DNA of 21,393 nt from Clostridiales bacterium UBA1390 (GTDB lineage Bacteria; Bacillota; Clostridia; Lachnospirales; Bianqueaceae), in assembly GCA_002305315.1 (NCBI GenBank), contig DBQQ01000042.1, positions 1-21,393 of the forward strand, given 5' to 3'. Every line of letters starts with the position of its first letter. Position 1 is the stretch's first letter. Under the pieces are notes generated by a model, which worked only from the letters and a program-made list of their open reading frames with translations, did not search any database and was not told the origin of the DNA. The position numbers were made by a program, and so were the translations under genes. This document shows positions 1-7,247 of this stretch, one piece after another.

Positions 1-72
1 TCTTCTCTTTGTCAACTCTTTTTTCATCTTTTTTCAAAAAATGAATCCCTTACCAAGGAAAAAGTCAACAAA

Positions 73-160
73 CGGAGAAGGAGGGATTTGAACCCTCGCG
101 CCGGTTCCCCGACCTACGCCCTTAGCAGGGGCGCCTCTTCGGCCTCTTGAGTACTTCTCC
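73..160 (-). tRNA. tRNA-Ser (anticodon GCU)
   Basis: On the minus strand this 88-nt segment folds as a class II tRNA. The acceptor arms GGAGAAG (154-160) and CTTCTCC (74-80) pair fully, the discriminator base is G at 73, the T arm is GAGGG-TTCAAAT-CCCTC, and the anticodon arm is CGCCC-CTGCTAA-GGGCG, giving anticodon GCU, which reads AGC/AGU serine codons. A long variable arm is present, as expected for tRNA-Ser. The 3' CCA is not encoded. The gene stands alone between its own promoter and the window edge. Confidence 0.96.
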
Positions 161-206
161 AGATCCCTACAGACTAAATCGCTCTCTCGAATGAGAAAGC
201 CTATTT

Positions 207-236
207 ATTATACTCGATATGAGCATGGTTTGTCAA
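207..236 (-). promoter_or_regulatory. Promoter of tRNA-Ser
   Basis: Minus-strand TTGACA (231-236), an 18-bp spacer and TATAAT (207-212), both perfect sigma-A hexamers. The -10 lies about 47 bp before the tRNA 5' end. An A/T tract (TTTTTTGAAAAAA, around 252-264) lies upstream of the -35 and could act as an UP element. Confidence 0.85.
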
Positions 237-297
237 CAGGAAAATTCAACTTTTTTCAAAAAACTTTCATTTCGACAGCAAGCCGACCCAGGAATAC

Positions 298-358
298 GAT
301 GGCACCGATATATGAAGGCAGATTGACACAGTCTAGCTGCACATATACCGGTGCCATC
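298..358 (-). repeat. Long hairpin just downstream of tyrS
   Basis: A 17-nt inverted repeat (298-314 and 342-358) surrounds a 27-nt loop. In minus-strand RNA all 17 positions pair, one as G-U. It begins 12 bp after the tyrS stop codon but has no adjacent T run, so it is not a standard intrinsic terminator. It could stabilise the tyrS 3' end, act as an unusual terminator, or be a small repeat element. Confidence 0.6.
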
Positions 359-370
359 TCTCCTTTTAGA

Positions 371-1594
371 TTATCGGCAAATTACCTTACGGAAACTCTT
401 CTTTCCTCTCTTCACCACAATCCCATCCGACATGAAGATCTTCTTGTCGAATGTCGCTTTCAGATCCGTGACTTTTTCTCCATCTACGCTAACACCGCCC
501 TGCTCCACATTCCGGCGCGCCTCGGATTTAGAGGGTACAAGTCCGGCCTTTACCAGCAGCGTAAGAATATCGATCTTATCATCCGCAAAATCATCGGCAG
601 CCAGTTCGGCTGTAGGCATATCCGCGGCATTTCCCTGGGAAAACAGTGCCTTCGCACTCTCCAGCGCGCGATCCGCCTCTTCTTCTCCATGTACCAGCTT
701 CGTCAACTCGTATGCCAGCACCTCTTTGGCTCGATTCAACTCGCTGCCCTGCCAGGACTCCATCTTATGGATTTCCTCTAACGGCAGGAACGTAAGCATC
801 TTCAAGCATTTGATGACATCGGCGTCGTCCACATTTCTCCAGTACTGGAAAAATTCAAAGGGCGTCGTCTTGTTCGGATCCAGCCACACCGCTCCTTTTT
901 GCGTTTTCCCCATTTTCTTTCCTTCGGAATTGAGAAGCAGAGTAATAGTCATCGCTTCCGCCTCTTTGCCCAGCTTACGGCGAATCAGATCCCGTCCGCC
1001 GAGCATGTTGCTCCACTGGTCATCTCCGCCGAACTGCAAATTACAGCCGTACTTTTCAAAGAGCATCATGAAGTCGTAACTCTGCATCAGCATGTAATTA
1101 AACTCCAAAAAGCTCAGCCCCTGTTCCATACGCTGCTTGTAGCATTCCGCTCTCAGCATCTGATTAACGCTGAAACAAGGACCAATGTCCCGAATAAATT
1201 CCACATAGTTCAGCTGCAGCAGCCAGTCGGCATTATCCACCAGCATGGCCTTCCCTTCCCCAAAGTCAATAAAACGGCTCATCTGCTTCTTGAAGCATTC
1301 CACATTATGATGAATTGTTTCTTTGGTCATCATGCTGCGCATATCTGTACGTCCAGATGGATCTCCGATCATCGCGGTTCCACCGCCAATCAGCGCGATC
1401 GGCCGGTTTCCCGCCATCTGCAGCCGTTTCATCAGGCAGAGCGCCATGAAATGCCCTACATGCAGGCTATCCGCCGTAGGATCGAATCCAATATAGAATA
1501 CCGCCTTGCCGGCATCTACCAGTTCTTTCACCTTCTCCTCATCTGTCACCTGCGCAATTAAGCCCCGGGCCTTCAGTTCTTCATACGTCGTCAT
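371..1594 (-). CDS. tyrS: Tyrosyl-tRNA synthetase
   Basis: Cytoplasmic class I aminoacyl-tRNA synthetase that charges tRNA-Tyr with tyrosine using ATP. The 407-residue product has the usual bacterial TyrRS length. The N-terminal Rossmann part carries [16 protein letters not shown], with the HIGH-type signature HVGH at residues 45-48. The second ATP signature is KMGKT at 227-231, in place of KMSKS. The C-terminal 60 or so residues form an S4 RNA-binding domain ([19 protein letters not shown]). The ATG is preceded by an AGGAAAGGAAGAG ribosome binding site. The gene is transcribed alone from a consensus promoter at 1964 and is controlled by the Tyr T-box leader directly upstream. No intrinsic terminator is obvious after the stop, only the long hairpin at 298-358. 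Confidence 0.97.
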   Translation of the reverse strand: MTTYEELKARGLIAQVTDEEKVKELVDAGKAVFYIGFDPTADSLHVGHFMALCLMKRLQMAGNRPIALIGGGTAMIGDPSGRTDMRSMMTKETIHHNVECFKKQMSRFIDFGEGKAMLVDNADWLLQLNYVEFIRDIGPCFSVNQMLRAECYKQRMEQGLSFLEFNYMLMQSYDFMMLFEKYGCNLQFGGDDQWSNMLGGRDLIRRKLGKEAEAMTITLLLNSEGKKMGKTQKGAVWLDPNKTTPFEFFQYWRNVDDADVIKCLKMLTFLPLEEIHKMESWQGSELNRAKEVLAYELTKLVHGEEEADRALESAKALFSQGNAADMPTAELAADDFADDKIDILTLLVKAGLVPSKSEARRNVEQGGVSVDGEKVTDLKATFDKKIFMSDGIVVKRGKKSFRKVICR

Positions 1595-1670
1595 TTCTCT
1601 CTTCCTTTCCTAATTATATAGAAATTGATCATAGTATTGTCCGGCCCTGATGCGGAGGCACTTCCGAGAC

Positions 1671-1705
1671 AATAAAAAAGCTCTCGTCTCATAAAGGACG
1701 AGAGC
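1671..1705 (-). terminator. T-box terminator hairpin before tyrS
   Basis: Nine-bp stem GCTCTCGTC/GACGAGAGC (1680-1688 and 1697-1705) with an 8-nt loop, followed in minus-strand RNA by a U run (plus-strand A run 1674-1679). This is the regulated terminator of the tyrS T-box; its 5' side overlaps the antiterminator region. Confidence 0.93.
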
Positions 1706-1940
1706 CATATGCTCCGTGTTACCACCTTTGTTTACGAATGACTCACGCCATCCGCCTTATCAAGTACAGCGCCAATGCGCGATACTCTAGCACGATAACG
1801 AGTGCAGGTTCCGTCGCAGCCTACTTCTGATTCGGTGCGAGACTCCGAGATGTATTCATCCGCCGCTTTCCTTGCCCCTCTCACCTGCCGGGTACTCTCT
1901 GTAAAGCGCCTTGCGGACTACTTCTTCTCTTCCTAGCCTT
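1671..1940 (-). ncRNA. T-box riboswitch, tyrosine specific
   Basis: Leader RNA of tyrS that senses uncharged tRNA-Tyr and controls transcription readthrough. The conserved T-box sequence AAAGGTGGTAACACGGAGC lies at 1711-1729. Stem I begins around 1934 with AGGAAGAGAAGAAGTAG. The specifier loop holds GAATACA (1851-1857), whose in-register codon is UAC (1852-1854), tyrosine, matching the downstream gene. The leader ends in an intrinsic terminator at 1671-1705. When uncharged tRNA-Tyr binds, its CCA end is expected to stabilise the competing antiterminator and allow tyrS expression. Confidence 0.95.
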
Positions 1941-1963
1941 TGACAAATGCTATGAATAGCTGT

Positions 1964-1992
1964 ATTATACCCAGTTCAAATCTTTTTGTCAA
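1964..1992 (-). promoter_or_regulatory. Promoter of the tyrS T-box transcript
   Basis: Perfect TTGACA (1987-1992), 17-bp spacer and perfect TATAAT (1964-1969) on the minus strand. Transcription should start near 1957, just ahead of T-box stem I. The promoter starts about 30 bp after the MATE gene stop, so MATE readthrough would run into this leader. Confidence 0.88.
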
Positions 1993-2020
1993 TCCTTTTT
2001 TCCAAGATGCCAAAGATCTT

Positions 2021-3427
2021 TTACGCTTTCGCCACCGGCATCGACAGCTGTTTATATGTCTTTACAATCAGAACTGCCGATATAACCGTCGTCAGCACAT
2101 CTGATACCGGCATGGAATATAATACGCCGTCCAGACCAAAAAAGATGGGCAGTAACAATGCAAAACCAACGCCAAAAACAATCTCTCTCACCATGGAAAG
2201 CATCGTAGAATCCATCGCCTTGCCCATGGCCTGCAGGAAGATAAACGCCGCTTTGTTGATACAGGCCAGAATGATCATACAAAGATAAATTCGGAAGGAC
2301 TTGATCGCAAAGTCCGTATAATATACACTTTCGTTGGCAGCGCCAAAAATACCGATCAGCGCCTGCGGGAATCCCTCTACCAGAATCAAGGCGACCGCTC
2401 CCACGCAAGCCTCCGAAATCAATAGGCAGGTAAAGAGCTTTTTTACCCGTTGATAGATGCCCGCCCCCATGTTATAACCAACAATGGGAAAGCAGCCGGC
2501 TGCCATACCAACGACAATCGAAATGACAATCTGAAAAAACTTCATGACAATGCCCACCACGGCCATGGGAATCTGCGCATATTGAGCTTGGCCGAATATC
2601 GGATCCAAACTGCCGTATTTCCGAATCATATTGTTGATGGCTGCCATGGCGGCTACTAAAGAAATCTGAGACAAGAAACTGCAGATGCCCAGGGGCAACA
2701 TTCTGCGAATCACATTCCATTTCAACCCAAAATCGTGTTTCGTTAATTTTAAGATATGGGGCTTGCACAGATACAGGATGGTCAGAATCGCCGTCACAAT
2801 TTGCCCTATCACCGTGGCGACAGCTGCTCCCATCATGCCCCATTTAAAGATAAAAATAAAGATCGGATCCAAAATCACATTCAAAATAGCTCCTACCAGT
2901 GTGGAAACCATGGCAAACCGCGGATTCCCATCCGCACGAATGACCGGATTCAACGCCTGTCCAAACATATAAAACGGAATTCCCAGCGTAATCCAGAAGA
3001 AATATTCTTTAGAATAGCGGAACGTCTCATCATTCACCGTACCACCAAACATGGCGATAATCGTATCCATAAAGACCAGATAGATCACCGTCAACACAAT
3101 ACTGGCGACCAGGGTCAGAACGATAGCATTGCCGACACTTCGGCCCGCGTTCTGCGGCTCTTTCTTGCCCAAACAAAGGCTCACGAACGCACAGCATCCG
3201 TCCCCGATCATGACTGCGATGGCCAGCGCAATCACCGTCAGCGGAAAGACAACGGTGTTAGCCGCATTTCCATAAGACCCCAGATAATCCGCGTTCGCAA
3301 TAAAAATCTGATCCACAATATTGTACAGAGCTCCTACGAGTAGAGATATGATGCAAGGCAATGAGTATTTCCTCATAAGAACCCCGATCTTCTCCGTCGC
3401 CAGATACGCCTGACTGTTTTCTTTCAT
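2021..3427 (-). CDS. MATE family multidrug efflux transporter
   Basis: Integral membrane antiporter of the MATE (MatE/NorM-DinF) family, expected to export drugs or toxic metabolites in exchange for Na+ or H+. The protein is 468 residues, the normal MATE length, and has about 12 hydrophobic segments. Family-like stretches are ALYNIVDQIFIAN near the N-terminus, LDPIFIFIFKWGMMGAA in the middle and the internal repeat of the two six-helix bundles. The ATG at 3427 was chosen because GGGGAGGAAACGACT precedes it; an in-frame upstream extension has no ribosome binding site and spans the leader hairpin. The gene is monocistronic, with a leader hairpin between promoter and start. The substrate cannot be read from sequence. 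Confidence 0.93.
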   Translation of the reverse strand: MKENSQAYLATEKIGVLMRKYSLPCIISLLVGALYNIVDQIFIANADYLGSYGNAANTVVFPLTVIALAIAVMIGDGCCAFVSLCLGKKEPQNAGRSVGNAIVLTLVASIVLTVIYLVFMDTIIAMFGGTVNDETFRYSKEYFFWITLGIPFYMFGQALNPVIRADGNPRFAMVSTLVGAILNVILDPIFIFIFKWGMMGAAVATVIGQIVTAILTILYLCKPHILKLTKHDFGLKWNVIRRMLPLGICSFLSQISLVAAMAAINNMIRKYGSLDPIFGQAQYAQIPMAVVGIVMKFFQIVISIVVGMAAGCFPIVGYNMGAGIYQRVKKLFTCLLISEACVGAVALILVEGFPQALIGIFGAANESVYYTDFAIKSFRIYLCMIILACINKAAFIFLQAMGKAMDSTMLSMVREIVFGVGFALLLPIFFGLDGVLYSMPVSDVLTTVISAVLIVKTYKQLSMPVAKA

Positions 3428-3454
3428 AGTCGTTTCCTCCCCAATACGAAATAA

Positions 3455-3485
3455 AGGGTGTAGATCCAAGCTGGACCTACACCCT
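3455..3485 (-). promoter_or_regulatory. Leader hairpin (attenuator-like) of the MATE gene
   Basis: In minus-strand RNA, AGGGTGTAGGTCC pairs over 13 positions (one G-U) with GGATCTACACCCT around a 5-nt loop, and TTATTT follows. It lies between the likely promoter and the ribosome binding site, about 28 nt before the start codon. The geometry is that of a weak terminator or attenuator in the 5' leader of an efflux gene. No antiterminator or leader peptide was recognised. Confidence 0.65.
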
Positions 3486-3505
3486 GATGGCTGCGCGCTG
3501 ATAAT

Positions 3506-3534
3506 ACTATATTCTTTTTGGGCACAAAATGCAA
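3506..3534 (-). promoter_or_regulatory. Probable promoter of the MATE gene
   Basis: TTGCAT (3529-3534), 17-bp spacer and TATAGT (3506-3511) on the minus strand, placed directly upstream of the leader hairpin. It matches 4/6 and 5/6 of the sigma-A hexamers. Confidence 0.55.
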
Positions 3535-3601
3535 AGGCATTTTTCAACAAAAAAATCTTTTCTCTTCCTTCTCCATATTGACAGGATGCCAACGAGAGCC
3601 T

Positions 3602-3754
3602 TTATGTCGCAAATCCCGCATACTGCGTCATGTACAGCTCGTAATACTTTCCCTTTTGTGCTAACAAATCCTCATGATTGCCGCTCTCCACATTCCTGCC
3701 ATGGTCCATCACCACAATCCAATCCGAATCCCGAATCGTAGAGAGCCGATGAGC
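3602..3754 (-). pseudogene. C-terminal remnant of an ABC exporter ATPase
   Basis: The minus strand encodes 50 codons and a TAA that match the end of an ABC exporter nucleotide-binding domain. They open with AHRLSTIRDSDWIVVMDHGR, containing the H-loop histidine and the usual D-x-I-x-V-x-x-x-G strand. They continue with NHEDLLAQKGKYYELYMTQY, the standard tail of half-transporters. The Walker A, Q-loop, signature and Walker B parts and all membrane segments are missing. Similarity stops at about 3754, next to the terminator of the following lipoprotein gene. There is no start codon or ribosome binding site, so this is debris of a deletion or replacement. Confidence 0.85.
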
Positions 3755-3781
3755 AAGGTACCGAATGAATAAAATCTCACG

Positions 3782-3807
3782 AAAAAAGGAGGCATTACCT
3801 TGCCTCC
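3782..3807 (-). terminator. Terminator of the Ser-rich lipoprotein gene
   Basis: Seven-bp GC-rich stem GGAGGCA/TGCCTCC (3801-3807 and 3788-3794 on plus), 6-nt loop, then six U residues in minus-strand RNA. It starts 11 bp after the lipoprotein stop codon. Confidence 0.9.
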
Positions 3808-3817
3808 TCTTTCTGTA

Positions 3818-4201
3818 TCATCCAGCGGCGCCGCCAGCGCCAGCAGCTGAACCACCCGCACCGCCGTCACCGGTTCCCCCCGTCGTCCCATTATCACCAG
3901 TTCCTGTTCCCTCTCCAAATCCGGGATCTTCGATTCCGGATGGATCCGTGACCGTACCACTGTCATTCGTTCCTGTTGTTCCTGTACCGGATTCATCATG
4001 ACGAGACGTCTCGCTATCATGCATGGAAGAATCCTCTCGTTCACTTTCTTGTCGGGAGGATTCCTCCCGCCGAGAACTCTCCTCCCGCGAACTATTCACG
4101 GAAGAATTACGGGAACTGTTATCATTTCCACTACAGGCTGCCGCAAAAGAAAGCAGCGCCGCCAGTAGAACACATCCCATCGCCCATTTACGTGATCTCA
4201 T
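3818..4201 (-). CDS. Small Ser/Arg/Glu- and Gly-rich lipoprotein
   Basis: A 127-residue secreted protein of unknown function. It begins with MRSRK, a hydrophobic segment (8-19) and a lipobox-like SFAAAC with the likely lipidated cysteine at 23, so it should be anchored to the outer face of the membrane. The rest is low complexity: a Ser/Arg/Glu/Asp stretch (about 27-70) with repeats such as SSREESSRREESSR, then a Gly/Thr-rich tail (about 72-127) ending in AAGAGGAAG. No catalytic domain is visible. The start has a strong ribosome binding site (GGAGGAG) and the gene ends at a clear terminator, so it looks like a real single-gene unit. It may be a cell-wall spacer protein, but this is only suggested by composition. 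Confidence 0.8.
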   Translation of the reverse strand: MRSRKWAMGCVLLAALLSFAAACSGNDNSSRNSSVNSSREESSRREESSRQESEREDSSMHDSETSRHDESGTGTTGTNDSGTVTDPSGIEDPGFGEGTGTGDNGTTGGTGDGGAGGSAAGAGGAAG

Positions 4202-4336
4202 AATAGCACTCCTCCTATTGATTTTTCATGTGCAATAGTAGAATGTCCATTTTTTAGGCTTTCATGCCTACATTTTGGAATATTTATGGAAAAAGACTTA
4301 GAAGGAGCCCCCTATGAAAATCCAACAAAATGAAAG

Positions 4337-4558
4337 AGGGGTCGTTGCAAAATAGATGAGAAATCATCTCTCAGCTGGACTAATGAGAAAAACCAAGATT
4401 TCTCATTAGTCTTGAAGCGAATGTAACAATTTCTCAGCTTTACGGAATGTCCTGGAAACGAAAAAGGAGTCCGTGCATTCACGGAACTCCTTAGGAGATC
4501 ATACTCTTTCATTCTGTATAAATGATGAGACCAGCGTAGGTATTTTGCAACAGCCCCT
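4337..4558. mobile_element. MITE-like element with GTTGCAAAATA terminal inverted repeats
   Basis: About 220 bp bounded by 17-bp imperfect inverted repeats: GGGGTCGTTGCAAAATA at 4338-4354, and TATTTTGCAACAGCCCC at 4541-4557, which is its reverse complement at 15 of 17 positions. Such GTTGCAAA ends resemble insertion-sequence termini. The interior carries no transposase, only hairpins: AGATGA-GAAA-TCATCT (4355-4370), an AATGAGAAA/TTTCTCATT stem near 4381-4406, and a terminator at 4461-4492. No clear target duplication was seen. A 66-codon minus-strand frame across it (4312-4512) has no recognised domain and was not called. The right end is 5 bp from the glnN stop codon. Confidence 0.6.
4461..4492 (-). 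terminator. Probable glnN terminator, inside the MITE-like element
   Basis: Minus-strand RNA AAGGAGTTCCGTG pairs with CACGG-ACTCCTT (one bulged base, 4-nt loop) and is followed by a U run (plus A run 4461-4465). It lies about 70 bp after the glnN stop and is the only good intrinsic terminator there. Confidence 0.75.
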
Positions 4559-4562
4559 ACCG

Positions 4563-6647
4563 TTAAATTCTAAATAACAAATCGCTATATACGGGGTAAG
4601 GCCAATACTTAGCACCCACCTCCGACTCCAGCTGATCTGCCGCCTGACGCAGCGCATTCATCGCCGGAATCACCTGATCGCGATAGAACTCCGCTTTCTT
4701 CTGATGATCCTCATAGGCCTGGCTCTCCGCAATCCGCTTCTGCAGCACATCGGTCTGCCGGCTGATCTCTTCCACCAGATGGGACAGATGATCAATCGTC
4801 TTTCTCTCATACTCCACCGAGAGGCTCAGCGATTGCTTGCCCACCGCCACGTCGGTCAACTCTTTGATATTATCGAATCCTGCCGGAATAATCTGCTTAC
4901 GTGCCATGTCGATCATCGTCAGTCCTTCGATTCGAAGCACCTTACAATAGTTGACCAGGAATATGTCCGCTCTTGCCTGCAGTTCCTGCACTGTGAAAAT
5001 CTTATGCTGTGAAAAGAGTGCAATACTTTCCTTCGATACAAAATACTGTACCGCATCCGGCAGCGTCGGCAGATTCATCAGACCTCTGCGGGCCGCCTCC
5101 TGTTTCCACTCTTCGCCATACCCATTGCCATTAAAGATCACACGCTGGTGTGCTGTCAGCTCTTCTTTAATCAGAACATTCAGTTCTTCATTAAAATGCT
5201 CTGCCTGCTCCAGACGATCCGCGTAGCGTCTCAAAATCTCAGCAACCGCCGTATTGATAATGATATTGGGGCCAGATATGGAGAGCGAAGATCCCGGCAT
5301 ACGGAACTCAAACTTGTTTCCAGTAAAGGCCACCGGCGATGTTCGGTTACGATCCGTCGTATCCCGCGGAAATCTTGGCAGGATATGTACGCCCAGCTTC
5401 ATTTCTTCCTTTGTTTTCGGATCATACACAGCCCCCGTAATAATCGAGGTTACGATCTCTTCCAATTCATTGCCAAGGAATATAGAGATGACAGCCGGCG
5501 GCGCCTCGTTGGCTCCCAGCCGATGGTCATTGCCCGCACTGGCGACGGACATGCGTAAAAGCGCTTGATATTCATCTACCGCCGCTACCACAGCCGTCAT
5601 AAACAGCATAAACTGAGCATTCTCATTGGGTGATCCACCTGGCTCCAGAAGGTTCAGCCCCGTATCCGTAGACATCGACCAGTTATTATGCTTACCGCTG
5701 CCGTTGACGCCCTCAAAGGGTTTCTCATGCAAGAGACATACTAAGCCATGACGCAGCGCTACTTTCTGCATCATCTCCATAGTCAGCTGATTCTGATCGC
5801 TGGCAATGCTGGCATTGGTAAAAATAGGCGCCAATTCATGCTGTGCCGGTGCTACCTCATTGTGCTCTGTTTTGGCCAGCACGCCCAATTTCCAAAGCTC
5901 CTCATTCAATTCCGTCATATAGGCTTCTACTCGAGGCTTAATCGCACCATAATAATGGTCGTCAAGCTCCTGCCCCTTCGGCGGCATCGCACCAAACAGC
6001 GTGCGTCCACACAAACGCAGGTCTTCCCGCTGGTCGTACAGCGCCTTGTCTACCAGGAAATACTCCTGTTCCGGCCCTACCGTAGCCTGCACTCGATTCG
6101 CCACCGTGCCAAATAACTTTAAGATCCGCAGTGCCTGCCTATTGAGCGCTTCCATGGATGCCAGAAGCGGCCCCTTCTTATCCAACGCCTCCCCATTATA
6201 GGAGTAGAACACCGTGGGAATACAAAGCACACCATCCTTGATAAATGCGTATGAACTGGGATCCCACGCCGTATAACCTCTCGCCTCGAAAGTAGCTCGA
6301 AGACCGCCGGAGGGAAAACTAGAAGCGTCCGATTCTCCTTTGATTAGTTCTTTACCCGAGAATTCCATGATTACCTTACTGGGACTCACCGGAGAGATAA
6401 AGCTATCATGCTTCTCCGCCGTCACACCTGTCATTGGCTGAAACCAATGCGTATAGTGTGTGACTCCTTTTTCCACCGCCCAGTCCTTCATCGCCGCCGC
6501 CACCGTATCCGCAATAGAGGGATCCAATCCCTTCCCCAACTCCATTGTACGCTTCAGCGCCTTATACACCGTCTTGGGCAGCCGGCTCTGCATCACATAA
6601 TCATTAAAGACCATGGATCCGAAGATTTCTTCCATGCTATGTATCAT
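4563..6647 (-). CDS. glnN: Type III glutamine synthetase
   Basis: Cytoplasmic enzyme that joins ammonia to glutamate with ATP to make glutamine, a main route of nitrogen assimilation. At 694 residues it matches the large GSIII class rather than the ~450-residue GSI. Motifs are [10 protein letters not shown] (191-200, metal-binding glutamates), [16 protein letters not shown] (261-276), [17 protein letters not shown] (308-324, ATP and glutamate site), [14 protein letters not shown] (about 364-377) and [20 protein letters not shown] (about 433-452). The N-terminal [11 protein letters not shown] is typical of GSIII. The ATG at 6647 lies 10 nt after AGGAGG; an internal Met at residue 5 is an alternative. 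The promoter is at 6703-6731. No nitrogen riboswitch or operator was recognised. Confidence 0.96.
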   Translation of the reverse strand: MIHSMEEIFGSMVFNDYVMQSRLPKTVYKALKRTMELGKGLDPSIADTVAAAMKDWAVEKGVTHYTHWFQPMTGVTAEKHDSFISPVSPSKVIMEFSGKELIKGESDASSFPSGGLRATFEARGYTAWDPSSYAFIKDGVLCIPTVFYSYNGEALDKKGPLLASMEALNRQALRILKLFGTVANRVQATVGPEQEYFLVDKALYDQREDLRLCGRTLFGAMPPKGQELDDHYYGAIKPRVEAYMTELNEELWKLGVLAKTEHNEVAPAQHELAPIFTNASIASDQNQLTMEMMQKVALRHGLVCLLHEKPFEGVNGSGKHNNWSMSTDTGLNLLEPGGSPNENAQFMLFMTAVVAAVDEYQALLRMSVASAGNDHRLGANEAPPAVISIFLGNELEEIVTSIITGAVYDPKTKEEMKLGVHILPRFPRDTTDRNRTSPVAFTGNKFEFRMPGSSLSISGPNIIINTAVAEILRRYADRLEQAEHFNEELNVLIKEELTAHQRVIFNGNGYGEEWKQEAARRGLMNLPTLPDAVQYFVSKESIALFSQHKIFTVQELQARADIFLVNYCKVLRIEGLTMIDMARKQIIPAGFDNIKELTDVAVGKQSLSLSVEYERKTIDHLSHLVEEISRQTDVLQKRIAESQAYEDHQKKAEFYRDQVIPAMNALRQAADQLESEVGAKYWPYPVYSDLLFRI

Positions 6648-6702
6648 TCCTGCATATCCTCCTAACTCTCTGCTCCATCTCTTTCTATCAGACTACACTT
6701 CT

Positions 6703-6731
6703 ATTATAAAGTAGATTTTATAGCGACGCAA
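6703..6731 (-). promoter_or_regulatory. Promoter of glnN
   Basis: TTGCGT (6726-6731), 17-bp spacer and perfect TATAAT (6703-6708) on the minus strand, immediately after the end of the upstream small membrane protein gene. Confidence 0.7.
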
Positions 6732-6738
6732 GCAATTT

Positions 6739-7059
6739 TTACGTCTTCTTACCGGAAAGGAAAGTCCCGATCAAGCACCCCGCTAAAGTCGTAACCGCAT
6801 AGGCGGCCACGTAAATCAAGTCGTTCTTATCAAAAAACAGAAACACCGCCGGAACAAAAAGAACAGCCATCACACAAGGATACAACCAGGAAATTCGATG
6901 TCGCCACCCGTAGATCACTGCACACAAAAGACATAGACCCGGAAGGATCGCAAGAAGCAGAATGGTTTCTCCTACTACGCTCCGCAATAACAGAGGCAAC
7001 AGATAAAACCCGCAGAGCATCACGAATACATAGGGCAAAAAAATTTTCATACGCCGCAT
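6739..7059 (-). CDS. Small four-helix membrane protein, function unknown
   Basis: The 106-residue product has four likely membrane helices at about 6-25, 31-50, 57-76 and 80-101, joined by short loops with RHR at 53-55 and DKND at 77-80, and ends in a short basic tail SGKKT. The family was not recognised. The ATG at 7059 follows AAAGGAGGGATCGAA, an excellent ribosome binding site; a second Met at residue 4 is less well placed. It has its own promoter (7089-7117) facing away from guaA. No terminator separates it from the glnN promoter, so some co-transcription with glnN is possible, but no functional link is evident. Confidence 0.8.
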   Translation of the reverse strand: MRRMKIFLPYVFVMLCGFYLLPLLLRSVVGETILLLAILPGLCLLCAVIYGWRHRISWLYPCVMAVLFVPAVFLFFDKNDLIYVAAYAVTTLAGCLIGTFLSGKKT

Positions 7060-7088
7060 TTCGATCCCTCCTTTTAGGTACTATATAC

Positions 7089-7117
7089 ATTTTATCATAT
7101 TCGCTACGGAAGCGCAA
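7089..7117 (-). promoter_or_regulatory. Promoter of the small membrane protein gene
   Basis: TTGCGC (7112-7117), 17-bp spacer and TAAAAT (7089-7094) on the minus strand, divergent from the guaA promoter 19 bp away. Confidence 0.6.
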
Positions 7118-7135
7118 GTTTTCCTGTCTTTCTTC

Positions 7136-7164
7136 TGGACAAACCCATATAAATACGCTATAAT
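7136..7164 (+). promoter_or_regulatory. Promoter of guaA
   Basis: TGGACA (7136-7141), 17-bp spacer and perfect TATAAT (7159-7164). The short leader that follows has one 8-bp hairpin (7181-7188 with 7199-7206, one G-U). It is too short for a purine riboswitch, and none was recognised. Confidence 0.8.
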
Positions 7165-7247
7165 GAATGCGTATAGTGTAAGCAGGCGGTAAAATTATCG
7201 TCTGCTATTACCTTCTAAGGATCATACAAACAGAGAGGAATGTGTCA

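Noticed and set aside
191..1079. Long plus-strand frames opposite tyrS
   Set aside because: They lie antisense to a highly conserved synthetase and show no family features; tyrS explains the sequence.
2001..2022. Terminator after the MATE gene (AAGAT/ATCTT stem)
   Set aside because: Only 5 A/T-rich pairs and no U run; the MATE transcript may simply read into the tyrS leader.
4237..4262. Hairpin TAGGC/GCCTA before the lipoprotein gene as a terminator
   Set aside because: Five-bp stem with no T run on either strand in the right position; too weak to call.
4312..4512. A 66-codon minus-strand ORF across the MITE-like element
   Set aside because: No recognised domain or good ribosome binding site; it overlaps the terminal repeat and the terminator, so it is most likely a chance frame.
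7181..7206. Purine riboswitch or terminator in the guaA leader
   Set aside because: A single 8-bp hairpin without a U run, in a leader too short for a purine aptamer; no conserved riboswitch bases seen.
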